From contig CALCYI010000026.1 in assembly GCA_937907605.1 (NCBI GenBank), forward strand, positions 1 through 31,648: DNA of 31,648 nucleotides, given 5' to 3'. The DNA is from an uncultured Clostridia bacterium (GTDB lineage: Bacteria; Bacillota; Clostridia; Oscillospirales; Acutalibacteraceae). Positions within the stretch are counted from its first letter, which is position 1. Each line of letters opens with the position of its first letter. This document shows, one piece after another, positions 15,194 through 22,731 of this stretch. The translations under genes and the position numbers were made by a program. Below the pieces are notes generated by a model. That model was given only the letters and a program-made list of their open reading frames with translations, was not told where the DNA came from and made no database searches.

Positions 15194-16055
15194 TTGGTAA
15201 CTCCAGTGTTATTCTTCCGAGCTTTCCCGCTCTGAATTCGTCGGAAACTATTACGGCAGCTCTCTCATAATCAATCTCTCCGCCTTTTATCAGAAATCCG
15301 CGCTTTCTTCCTATTTCCTCAAGTATTTCCCAACCCTGCATAGCGGAATTTACTGTAATTTTGTACCTTTCCTCAATCATTTCAGGCTTTGTTTTTGCAA
15401 GGGCTTCAAGCAGTCTGCACGAGAGTGTCTGAATATCCGTAACCTCGTCCTTTATCGAGCCTATAAATGCAAGCTTGTCGCCCACCTCGGGGTCGTCGAA
15501 CTTAGGCCAGAGAACGCCCGGCGTGTCGAGCATTTCGATACCGTTGCCGACTACAAACCACTGATTCTGCCTTGTAACACCCGCCTTATCGGCAACCTTG
15601 GCTTTAGCGTTTTTGCCCATGCGGTTTATAAATGAGGATTTACCGGTATTGGGAATACCGACAACCATAAGGCGAAGCGGTTTATTAACCATTCCCTTGG
15701 AATTATTGCGCTTTATAACGTCCTTAAGCGCTTCCTTAACTGTATCTTCAAAACGGTTCAGTCCCTTACCCGTTCTGCAGTCAACCGCAAGCGCATAGAA
15801 ACCTTTATTCTTAAAATGCTTAAGCCAGAGCGAAGTTGCGTTCTGATTAGCAACATCGCATTTATTGAGAAGTATAATCCTCGGCTTATTCTTAATTATT
15901 TCATCAAGCTCAGGGTTACGGGAGGAATACGGCACGCGAGCGTCAACAAGCTCAACCACACCGTCAACAAGCGCGAGCGACTCCTTAATAAGTCGTCTCG
16001 TCTTAGCCATATGTCCGGGAAACCACTGTACATTTTGTTTAATATATTCAGGCAT
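15186..16055 (-). CDS. rbgA: RbgA/YlqF ribosome assembly GTPase
   Basis: RbgA is a circularly permuted GTPase needed for late 50S assembly. The 289 residues show the permuted motif order: G4 NKCD (64-67) comes first, then G1 GIPNTGKSS (133-141) and G3 DTPG (177-180). The N-terminal WFPGHMAKTRR and the helical C-terminal ANTAR-like region fit the family. The ATG follows AAAGGA. Its promoter at 16085-16113 is nested in the terminator of rplS, so a ribosomal protein gene and a ribosome assembly gene are neighbours with separately initiated transcripts. Confidence 0.97.
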   Translation of the reverse strand: MPEYIKQNVQWFPGHMAKTRRLIKESLALVDGVVELVDARVPYSSRNPELDEIIKNKPRIILLNKCDVANQNATSLWLKHFKNKGFYALAVDCRTGKGLNRFEDTVKEALKDVIKRNNSKGMVNKPLRLMVVGIPNTGKSSFINRMGKNAKAKVADKAGVTRQNQWFVVGNGIEMLDTPGVLWPKFDDPEVGDKLAFIGSIKDEVTDIQTLSCRLLEALAKTKPEMIEERYKITVNSAMQGWEILEEIGRKRGFLIKGGEIDYERAAVIVSDEFRAGKLGRITLELPNG

Positions 16056-16084
16056 AGTATTTTTCCTTTAAGACAATTTAATTT

Positions 16085-16113
16085 ATTATATAATAAAACG
16101 TCCCCTTTGTCAA
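16085..16113 (-). promoter_or_regulatory. Full-consensus promoter of ylqF nested in the rplS terminator
   Basis: On the minus strand a perfect TTGACA (16108-16113) and a perfect TATAAT (16085-16090) are separated by 17 bases. The -35 box and spacer lie in the loop and descending arm of the rplS terminator hairpin (16097-16124), and the T-tract runs into the -10 box. This is the strongest-looking promoter in the window. Confidence 0.88.
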
Positions 16114-16124
16114 AAGGAGACGTT
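16089..16124 (-). terminator. Rho-independent terminator of rplS
   Basis: AACGTC (16119-16124 on minus) pairs with GACGTT (16097-16102), extended inwards by CCTTT/AAAGG with one mismatch; a TTTTATTAT run follows on the minus strand. It lies 15 bases after the rplS stop codon. Confidence 0.85.
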
Positions 16125-16139
16125 AATTTCAGATATTTA

Positions 16140-16484
16140 TTACTTAATAGCTGCCTTAACCTTAGCTGCCTTACCAACTCTGTCACGCAGATAATAGAGC
16201 TTAGCTCTTCTAACCTTACCTCTGCGGATAACCTGTACGTCAACAACGTTGGGAGAATGAAGCGGGAATACACGCTCTACACCAACGCCGTAGGAAAGGC
16301 GGCGAACAGTAAAGGTTCTGGAAATGCCGGAACCGCTCATAGCGATTACAGTACCTTCGAACATCTGAATTCTTTCTCTTGAACCCTCGCGGATATTAAC
16401 CGATACTTTTACGGTATCACCGATATTAAACTTAGGGGTTTCCTCTTTCATTGAGCTCTGCTCAATAAGCTTAAGTGCGTCCAT
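16140..16484 (-). CDS. rplS: Ribosomal protein L19
   Basis: L19 is a 50S protein at the 30S-50S interface. The 114-residue protein matches family length and core: KFNIGDTVKVSVNIREGSRERIQMFEGTVIA, then RRLSYGVGVERVFPLHSP and RRGKVRRAKLYYLRD. The ATG follows AAGGAGGAAT. It appears to be a monocistronic unit with its own promoter (16615-16643), a leader of about 120 bases and a terminator. In many Firmicutes rplS follows rimM and trmD; neither is here. Confidence 0.98.
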   Translation of the reverse strand: MDALKLIEQSSMKEETPKFNIGDTVKVSVNIREGSRERIQMFEGTVIAMSGSGISRTFTVRRLSYGVGVERVFPLHSPNVVDVQVIRRGKVRRAKLYYLRDRVGKAAKVKAAIK

Positions 16485-16608
16485 TTTTATTCCTCCTTAT
16501 TGTTTATAAGATGTTCGTATCATACAATCGGGAATGACATAGGACCATCTTCAAAATGCATGGCGCTTGCATTTTTTCGCATTGCGCAGGTAACGCAACG
16601 GTAAATGC
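16485..16608 (-). promoter_or_regulatory. Structured 5' leader of rplS, candidate L19 autoregulatory element
   Basis: The minus-strand leader can form two hairpins. One is nested: GCATTT...AAATGC outside and GTTGCG...CGCAAT inside. The second is closed by AAGATG...CATCTT, with TCAT/ATGA inside, and ends shortly before the ribosome-binding site. L19 leaders that bind L19 are known in Bacilli; whether this belongs to that class cannot be decided by eye. No terminator-like U-tract occurs, so control would act on translation. Confidence 0.5.
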
Positions 16609-16614
16609 TGATAT

Positions 16615-16643
16615 ATAATAACACAAAGTATTACAAATTGCAA
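16615..16643 (-). promoter_or_regulatory. Sigma-A promoter of rplS
   Basis: On the minus strand TTGCAA (16638-16643) and TATTAT (16615-16620) are 17 bases apart. It lies 15 bases after the end of the DUF2344 gene and starts the long rplS leader. Confidence 0.75.
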
Positions 16644-16657
16644 GAATTTTTTAAAAT

Positions 16658-17323
16658 TTATTTATACTCGTTCAAATCCGCCTTTAAAAGCTTAATTCTT
16701 GATATTTCCTTCCATTCATAGTCTATGTCAATAAGCCGTATAATCGTATCAAATAACAGAGAAGGATTAAGATTTTTTTCAATACCTGCAAGAAGTCTGA
16801 TATTGAGTATTATCTGTTCCCCTCTGATTGATACGGAATACTTATTAATGAACTGTTTAATGTCCGTTTCCTTAAGGATACGTCGCTTACCCTTTTTGCC
16901 TTTTTTAAGAGCAAGGATTTCATCCGAATCAAGCAGTTTTTTTATTCTCTTAAGCGCTTTTTCATTATCCTTAAATTCAAATTTGAAAACGTAATCGCTG
17001 TAAGCTATATCCTTGGGCTCGGAAAAGTCGTCAAGAACATCAGTTATCCTTATACCGACAGGCAGGGCTGAGTTCATTCTTTCCTTGATTTTTTCATTCG
17101 AAATTTCGTCGGTAATGCGTATATCAACGCTCTCACACAGGCTTTCAACACCAAGAGAAAGCGGTAGCGAAAAGCTCATATAAGGATGCGGATTAAAGCC
17201 TTCGGTGTACCATAAATTAAGCTTAGCCCTCGAAAATGCGCGCTGAAAGGCTCTGTTTATATCAAGATGGCTGATATATTTAGCCTGTCCCGTTTTTGAA
17301 AAAATCAGCCTAACCTCTCGCAT
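16658..17323 (-). CDS. DUF2344/TIGR03936 radical SAM-associated protein
   Basis: This 221-residue protein belongs to the DUF2344 family, found beside or fused to TIGR03960 radical SAM proteins. The conserved N-terminal part is clear: FSKTGQAKYISHLDINRAFQRAFSRA, then YTEGFNPHPYMSFSLPLSLG. No catalytic residues are known, and the pair's function is unresolved, though it often sits near ribosome or RNase genes. Its ATG overlaps the end of the radical SAM gene by 14 bases, with GGAGG inside that gene, so the two are co-translated. The gene ends just before the rplS promoter. Confidence 0.92.
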   Translation of the reverse strand: MREVRLIFSKTGQAKYISHLDINRAFQRAFSRAKLNLWYTEGFNPHPYMSFSLPLSLGVESLCESVDIRITDEISNEKIKERMNSALPVGIRITDVLDDFSEPKDIAYSDYVFKFEFKDNEKALKRIKKLLDSDEILALKKGKKGKRRILKETDIKQFINKYSVSIRGEQIILNIRLLAGIEKNLNPSLLFDTIIRLIDIDYEWKEISRIKLLKADLNEYK

Positions 17324-19151
17324 CGCAGTTACCTCCGTTAAGCTTATTAGCTCCGCAGCCAGCGCACTTTATTCTGCAATGCGGCGTAGTTTCGCCCCTG
17401 TGAGCCTTTTCATTTTCACGCTGAAGGAATTTTCTGCTAACGCCGAAATCAATATGGTCCCAGGGTAAAAGCTCGTCAAACGGCCTTCTGCGCTGTGTAT
17501 AGAAATATGGGTCAATGCCGTTTTCTTCAAAGGCTTCGAGCCATTTTTCAAATTTAAAATGCTCTCCCCAGGAATCAAAGCAGCAGCCCTTTTTATAAGC
17601 GCTGTATATTACTTTATTAAGCCGTCTGTCCCCTCTTGCAAACACGCCCTCGAGAAGCGAGGTCGGAGTTTCGTGATAAGAGACCTTAATCTTTCTTGTT
17701 GGTATACATTCAAGCAGGTGCTTCTGCTTTTCCTTTAAGGAGTCCATATTATCCTCAGGCTCCCATTGGAACGGAGTATGCGGCTTCGGTATGAACGAAG
17801 CGCAGGAAATTGAAACCTGTACTCCTGAGCCCTTTGTGTTAGGATTGCGTCCGAATTCCCTTACAACCTTCATTCCGAGGTCTGCTATACCCTCAATATC
17901 CTCCATAGTTTCCGTAGGAAGTCCCATCATAAAGTATAACTTAACGCTCGTCCAGCCATTATCAAAGGCTTTATTACAGGTTGAGAGTACCTCGTCCTCG
18001 GTAATATTCTTATTAATAACGTCCCTGAGCCTTTGAGTTCCTGCTTCGGGAGCGAAGGTAAGACCGCTTCTCCTCACAAGCTTGAGCTTTTCTACAAGCT
18101 CATCCGAGAAATTATCAACTCTGAGTGACGGAAGTGAGAGATTGATTTTATCCTTGACCGTCCAATCAACAAGTGAACTGAGCATTTCATTTGCTGAGGA
18201 GTGGTCTGAGGTAGAAAGAGAGCATAAAGAAAGCTCGTCATAGCCCGTGCTCTCAATCAGCGCCTGTGACTGAGCGTTAATAGTCTCAACGCTCTTTTCC
18301 CTTATCGGTCTGTATATAAAGCCCGCCTGACAAAAGCGGCAACCTCTTATACAGCCCCTGAAAATTTCCTCAACCGCTCTGTCATGAACTATCTGAATGA
18401 ACGGTACAACAAAATCCTTGGGATAATAGCATTTATTAAGGTCGCTCACAACGCTTTTTTTAACAGGAAGCGGAGCGCCGTAGTTTGCTTTTAAGGTTTT
18501 GAGTGTGCCGTCAGCGTTATATTCATCCTCATAAAATGACGGGATATATACGCCCTTAATATCCTTTGCTTTAAGCAGAAATTCGTGTTTTGAAAGTCCC
18601 TGCTTTTTACATTCCTTAAGTAAATCTATAAACTCGTTTGTACTCTCCTCACCGTCGCCGAGGAATACTGCGTCAAAGAAGTCCGCCATAGGCTCAACGT
18701 TACAGCAGCACGGACCTCCCGCAACTACGAGCGGAGCAAGCTCCTTTCTTTCCTTTGAAAAAAGCGGTACACCGGCTAAATCAAGCATATTGAGCACGTT
18801 GGTATATGAAAGCTCATACATAAGTGTAAAGCCGATTATATCAAATTCAGTGAGGTAATCGCCCGATTCAAGAGCATAAAGAGGAACGTTATTTTTCCTC
18901 ATTAGTTCTTCCATATCTTTCTCGGGAGCAAATACTCTTTCGCACCACGAATCCTCGCGCTCGTTAACAAGACCGTATATAATCTTCATTCCGAGGTGGG
19001 ACATACCTATTTCATAAGTATCGGGAAAGCAAAAGGCGTAACGGATATCCACCTTATCCCTGTCCTTAACCACGCTGTTAAGCTCCCCGCCAACGTAGCG
19101 CGAGGGCTTTTGAACGTACTGAAGGATTTTTTCAACTTCTTTTTTTATCAT
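17310..19151 (-). CDS. TIGR03960 B12-binding-type radical SAM protein
   Basis: The 613-residue protein has an N-terminal B12-binding-like domain (about 1-190, with CFPDTYEIGMSHLG and GGPCCCNVEPMADFFDAV) and a radical SAM domain whose 4Fe-4S cysteines are C267, C271 and C274 (GCIRGCRFCQAG). A second cysteine cluster near the C-terminus (HCRIKCAGCG and later NC) may bind another metal centre. The substrate is unknown. The ATG overlaps the stop of the M50 protease gene by 4 bases (ATGA) and follows GAGGA. The order M50 protease, TIGR03960, TIGR03936 recurs in Clostridia. Confidence 0.94.
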   Translation of the reverse strand: MIKKEVEKILQYVQKPSRYVGGELNSVVKDRDKVDIRYAFCFPDTYEIGMSHLGMKIIYGLVNEREDSWCERVFAPEKDMEELMRKNNVPLYALESGDYLTEFDIIGFTLMYELSYTNVLNMLDLAGVPLFSKERKELAPLVVAGGPCCCNVEPMADFFDAVFLGDGEESTNEFIDLLKECKKQGLSKHEFLLKAKDIKGVYIPSFYEDEYNADGTLKTLKANYGAPLPVKKSVVSDLNKCYYPKDFVVPFIQIVHDRAVEEIFRGCIRGCRFCQAGFIYRPIREKSVETINAQSQALIESTGYDELSLCSLSTSDHSSANEMLSSLVDWTVKDKINLSLPSLRVDNFSDELVEKLKLVRRSGLTFAPEAGTQRLRDVINKNITEDEVLSTCNKAFDNGWTSVKLYFMMGLPTETMEDIEGIADLGMKVVREFGRNPNTKGSGVQVSISCASFIPKPHTPFQWEPEDNMDSLKEKQKHLLECIPTRKIKVSYHETPTSLLEGVFARGDRRLNKVIYSAYKKGCCFDSWGEHFKFEKWLEAFEENGIDPYFYTQRRRPFDELLPWDHIDFGVSRKFLQRENEKAHRGETTPHCRIKCAGCGANKLNGGNCDARG

Positions 19152-19666
19152 CTTATTTCCTCTTTAAGTGAAAAAATAATTATGTATGCTGCAATTAAAA
19201 AAGCAGAAATGTTCATAGTAATTACGGCGTACAGAATTATAGCAGTAACAGTAAAAATACTTATTATTTTACAAGCTTTATACGGTAAAACAAGGCTGAG
19301 CGCTCTCCCGCCGTCAAGCGGATACACGGGAAGCGCATTGATAATAAACAGCACAAGGTTAATATCCTTATGAATACCTAATGCTAAAAAAGTCAGATTA
19401 ACAATTATCCCCGAAAGCAGAAATATCAGCTCCTGATAATGCTTTAAATCCGACGAATGTTTTAGCCCGATACCGTAAAAGGCAAGTCTTATTTCCTCCG
19501 CTTTACCGCCGAATAAGTAAAGCGCGGCAATATGCCCTGCTTCGTGGAGAGACGCAAAAAGAATGATATTCAGCACCCTCTGAGAACTGAACAGCATTGA
19601 AAAAGCAATAATAAGAATAAAAGAGAATTCAATAGTGAATTTAGTTTTGTTAATGTAAAATACCAT
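19148..19666 (-). CDS. SpoIVFB-like M50 intramembrane metalloprotease
   Basis: This 172-residue membrane protein is a short site-2-type protease. The zinc motif HEAGH gives H41, E42 and H45; the third ligand is D118 in NALPVYPLDGGR. At least four hydrophobic segments surround these motifs. B. subtilis SpoIVFB, which activates sigma-K during sporulation, is longer and has a C-terminal CBS domain that is absent here, so a sporulation role is only possible. There is no clear Shine-Dalgarno sequence, and the ATG lies in the stem of a predicted hairpin (19659-19679). It is 20 bases behind ruvX and overlaps the radical SAM start by 4. Confidence 0.9.
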   Translation of the reverse strand: MVFYINKTKFTIEFSFILIIAFSMLFSSQRVLNIILFASLHEAGHIAALYLFGGKAEEIRLAFYGIGLKHSSDLKHYQELIFLLSGIIVNLTFLALGIHKDINLVLFIINALPVYPLDGGRALSLVLPYKACKIISIFTVTAIILYAVITMNISAFLIAAYIIIFSLKEEIR

Positions 19667-19679
19667 ATTAAATGGTATT
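19659..19679 (-). promoter_or_regulatory. Inverted repeat that could hide the M50 protease start codon
   Basis: AATACCAT (19659-19666) and ATGGTATT (19672-19679) form a perfect 8-bp inverted repeat with a 5-base loop. The ATG at 19664-19666 is in the stem. No ribosome-binding site is visible upstream, so initiation may need ribosomes arriving from ruvX. Confidence 0.55.
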
Positions 19680-19686
19680 AATAAAA

Positions 19687-20100
19687 TCAGCTTTTATTCC
19701 TGTCAATATAGCTTTGAAGAATCATAACGGCGGATACTGCATCAACGGTTTCCTTGCGCTTTTTACCCCTGACGTTATTTGAGGATAATACATTATGCGC
19801 CATAACGGTCGTTAAACGTTCATCTTCAAAATCAATAGGTATATCGCATACCTCCGACAAAGCATTGCCCAGGGCTTTACTTTCCTCGCTTCTGAAGCCG
19901 TAGCTTCCATCCATATTACGAGGCAGCCCGATAATGATTTTCTCAGGTCTTTCCCCTTCAATGATTTCAATAATTTTATTAATCAGCTTCGGCTGATATT
20001 TTTCATTAATTACGGTATACGGGGACGCTATAATTTCCCTTTCGTCACAAAAAGCGATACCAGTCCTCGCGTCGCCGTAGTCAATAGACATAATCTTCAT
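19687..20100 (-). CDS. ruvX: RuvX/YqgF RNase H-fold nuclease
   Basis: RuvX is a putative Holliday junction resolvase also linked to rRNA processing. The 137-residue protein shows D7 in SIDYGDARTGIAF, the GLPRNMDGSYGFRSE region, DERLTT and a terminal DAVSAVMILQSYI, all family signatures. The ATG at 20100 has GGTGA at a suitable distance; an ATG three codons later is less likely. A 26-bp palindrome separates it from the penicillin-binding protein gene. Confidence 0.95.
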   Translation of the reverse strand: MKIMSIDYGDARTGIAFCDEREIIASPYTVINEKYQPKLINKIIEIIEGERPEKIIIGLPRNMDGSYGFRSEESKALGNALSEVCDIPIDFEDERLTTVMAHNVLSSNNVRGKKRKETVDAVSAVMILQSYIDRNKS

Positions 20101-20115
20101 ATATTCACCAAATAA

Positions 20116-20141
20116 GAGGAAATCGAATATTCGATTTCCTC
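20116..20141. repeat. Perfect 26-bp palindrome between the PBP gene and ruvX
   Basis: The sequence beginning GAGGAAATCGAAT is followed exactly by its reverse complement, giving 13-base arms. It starts 7 bases after the PBP stop codon. The minus-strand RNA would form a long hairpin followed by only a weak U-rich stretch (TTATTT). An inefficient terminator or an mRNA processing hairpin is likeliest; a protein-binding site is possible. Confidence 0.75.
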
Positions 20142-20148
20142 ATAATAA

Positions 20149-22608
20149 TTAATCCTCACCGTCGCCTGTATCCTCATCGGGAGTCGCGGGCTCTTCAGGC
20201 TCGTCGTCTGTGGTAGCCGTAGTTTGTTCAGCGGCGGTAGTAGCCTCTGTTTTTCCCTCAGCTCCGTTGTTCTTATTGTCCGTCTTATCTTCTTTCTTTT
20301 CAGTCGGCTTTTCGTAGGTGGTGTAGCCGGGAAGATTATTTTCATCGAACCAGCCGTACATTCCCGAGCCCTTGCAGAGCTTACCGTTAACGGGGCTATA
20401 CTCACGCCTAACTACCCCTTCTGGAATAACAAACTCACGCTCGTTAACGTCCTTCTTGTCATAGATATTCTTCATAACAAGATTCCAGAGCGTGCCGCAG
20501 GGGTTCGGAGAAAGATAATACTTAATCTCCTTTGGTTTGTCATAGCCGTACCATACGCCGCAGATATATTCAGGTGTGCCACCGATGAACCATCTGTCCT
20601 TACTCTCGGTAGTTGTACCTGTCTTACCGAAGCATTCGATATTGGAAAGCTTATAAGTGCGTCCAGTACCCTCGGTCATAACGGTCTGGAGAAGCTTATT
20701 CATAACGCCCGCCGTATTTTCGGAAATAGCGGCTTCCTTTGTATCCTCGGGCTTCTTTTCGATAATAACGTTTCCCTGGGAGTCCTCAATTTTATAGTAA
20801 CCGTAAGGCTCATAATAGTATCCGCCGTTACCGAAAGCCTGGTATGCGGTGGTCATCTCAAGCACGGATACGCCGTGGGTCAGCGAGCCCGTTGCCATAG
20901 GTGCATAGTCCTCATCGCGCACATCAAGGCTTGTGATATGCCAACGGTTTATCATAAATTCATATGCATATGACGGTCCAATAGCCTCAAGCGTTCTTGC
21001 GGATATTGTATTCTTAGACTGCGCAAGACCCTTTTGTACTGTGATTATATCGCCGGAATATCCGCCGCCCTCGTTAGTAGGCCACATCTTACCGTTGACT
21101 TCCATAAGCGGCGCGTCCTTGGTAGGCGTTGACCAGTAAATTTCAGTCTCAGGGTCATTAAGGCTCTTTTCAAGCGCAGGACCGTAAACGGAAAGCGGCT
21201 TGATTGTAGAACCCGGCTGACGTTCGGACTGCGAGGCTCTGTTGAGCTCACGCCTTCCCGTCTTTTTACCCGTACCGCCGACGATTCCGAGCACACGCCC
21301 GTTATAGTCCATAACAACGCATGCACCCTGTACTGTTTCATCGGGCATACGGCGGTAGTTAACGTAAACGTCGTCCATAGCTGCCTGAATTTCGAAGTCA
21401 ATCGCGGTATAGATTTTAAGCCCTCCGCCAAAGAGAAGATTCTTTGCCTTCTTCTTTGAATAGCCCATTTTCTGAAGGTCGGACAGTACCTCCTCTATTA
21501 CATAGTCGGTATAGTATGAATATACCGTAGTGTCGTTGGACGATTTCTTAGTGCTCTTAATCTGAGACCCCTTATAATCCTTAGAGGTGGTATAAATCAT
21601 CTTATAATTGAGCGCCTCGTTCATCTCGTCATCAGTGATAAAGCCGAGGCTTCTCATCTTCTTAATAATCCATTCGCGCCTTGAAACGCCGTTTAACGGA
21701 TTGATCTGATCCTCATTAAGCAGAGGGTCGTAGCGCGTCGGCGCTTTAGTAATTGCCGCAAGGCAGGCGCACTCTGCAATGTTTAAGTCCTTAACCTCCT
21801 TGCCGAAATATGTTTCTGCAGCCGTCCTTACGCCATAACAGCCGTGAGACAGATATATAGTATTAAGGTACGCCTCAATAATTTCATCCTTAGTGTAGTG
21901 CTTTTCAAGGTTAAGCGCAGAGAGAATCTCGTTAAACTTACGTACGAAGGTAACGTCGTTCTGGTCGGTTAAGTTCTTAATCAACTGCTGAGTGATAGTA
22001 GAACCGCCCTGCCCCGACTGATTAACTATAACGCCGCCTACACGCTTCCAGTCAACGCCGTGGTGAGAATAAAAACGCTCGTCCTCGATAGAAATAAACG
22101 CATTTAAAAGGTTTGGGTTCATCTCGTCAAGTGAAAGCCATATACGGTTTTCCTCGCCGTGAAGCCTTGTAATCTCAGTCAGCCTGTCCTTTTTATCGTA
22201 ACCGTAAATGAACGAGGTCTGATTCTGAGAATACTTTTCTTTATCAAGGTCGAATACCTTATCGCCTTGAACGAAGGTATAGCCGTAAATGAAAATCACA
22301 GACGAGCAGACAATAGTAACAACGCCCGCAATCATTAAAAGAGCGAGAATAGTCTTTCCGATAAACGAGAAAAACTGCTTTACGCCGTTAGTAGTTTTTG
22401 CAGGCTTTGGCGCTTTTTTGCTCTTTTGCTTTACAGGCTTACTGTTAGTACTTGACTTAGTCGTTCTCTTTGAATTACCTTTGCTAACGTTATAGGACGT
22501 AGGAAGATTCTTGGTCAGTTTATCATGATTATCCTTATCGTCATTATAAACCTTCTGAGAATTATTCATAAAGGATTCAAGTAAATCATCATAATCTTTA
22601 GATGCCAT
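20149..22608 (-). CDS. Class A penicillin-binding protein (PBP1A family)
   Basis: This bifunctional enzyme polymerises glycan strands and cross-links peptides. The 819-residue protein has a long basic cytoplasmic N-terminus (1-80, Lys/Ser/Thr-rich), one transmembrane helix (about 84-109), a GT51 glycosyltransferase domain with catalytic E175 in SIEDERFY and GGSTITQQL (201-209), and a transpeptidase domain with S467-x-x-K470 (STIK), SKN (531-533) and KTG (662-664). The tail after residue 765 is low-complexity, first Lys/Glu-rich, then Thr- and acid-rich. AAGGAG precedes the ATG; the AT-rich gap upstream contains TATAAT boxes but no convincing -35 match. It may be co-transcribed with ruvX through the palindrome. 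Confidence 0.96.
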   Translation of the reverse strand: MASKDYDDLLESFMNNSQKVYNDDKDNHDKLTKNLPTSYNVSKGNSKRTTKSSTNSKPVKQKSKKAPKPAKTTNGVKQFFSFIGKTILALLMIAGVVTIVCSSVIFIYGYTFVQGDKVFDLDKEKYSQNQTSFIYGYDKKDRLTEITRLHGEENRIWLSLDEMNPNLLNAFISIEDERFYSHHGVDWKRVGGVIVNQSGQGGSTITQQLIKNLTDQNDVTFVRKFNEILSALNLEKHYTKDEIIEAYLNTIYLSHGCYGVRTAAETYFGKEVKDLNIAECACLAAITKAPTRYDPLLNEDQINPLNGVSRREWIIKKMRSLGFITDDEMNEALNYKMIYTTSKDYKGSQIKSTKKSSNDTTVYSYYTDYVIEEVLSDLQKMGYSKKKAKNLLFGGGLKIYTAIDFEIQAAMDDVYVNYRRMPDETVQGACVVMDYNGRVLGIVGGTGKKTGRRELNRASQSERQPGSTIKPLSVYGPALEKSLNDPETEIYWSTPTKDAPLMEVNGKMWPTNEGGGYSGDIITVQKGLAQSKNTISARTLEAIGPSYAYEFMINRWHITSLDVRDEDYAPMATGSLTHGVSVLEMTTAYQAFGNGGYYYEPYGYYKIEDSQGNVIIEKKPEDTKEAAISENTAGVMNKLLQTVMTEGTGRTYKLSNIECFGKTGTTTESKDRWFIGGTPEYICGVWYGYDKPKEIKYYLSPNPCGTLWNLVMKNIYDKKDVNEREFVIPEGVVRREYSPVNGKLCKGSGMYGWFDENNLPGYTTYEKPTEKKEDKTDNKNNGAEGKTEATTAAEQTTATTDDEPEEPATPDEDTGDGED

Positions 22609-22699
22609 TTCAGTCTCCTTGTTCTGATTGCAGATTATAACATTTCAATATATTATATAATACTTTTACTTAAAAATAAAGAAAAATTTTCTAAAATAT

Positions 22700-22731
22700 A
22701 AAAAAACACGTTCCGACTTACCTTGAACGTG
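22700..22731 (-). terminator. Terminator overlapping the exonuclease 3' end
   Basis: CACGTTC (22725-22731 on minus) pairs with GAACGTG (22707-22713) around an 11-base loop, followed by a run of T on the minus strand. The exonuclease stop codon (22718-22720) lies inside the loop, so terminator and coding end overlap. Confidence 0.85.

Noticed and set aside
15816..16382. A 188-codon plus-strand open frame crossing ylqF and rplS
   Set aside because: It is antisense to RbgA and L19, has no ribosome-binding site or family resemblance, and both opposite-strand genes are certain.
20224..20973. A 249-codon plus-strand open frame
   Set aside because: It lies antisense to the penicillin-binding protein, whose motifs are intact; its hydrophobic look is a by-product of codon use.
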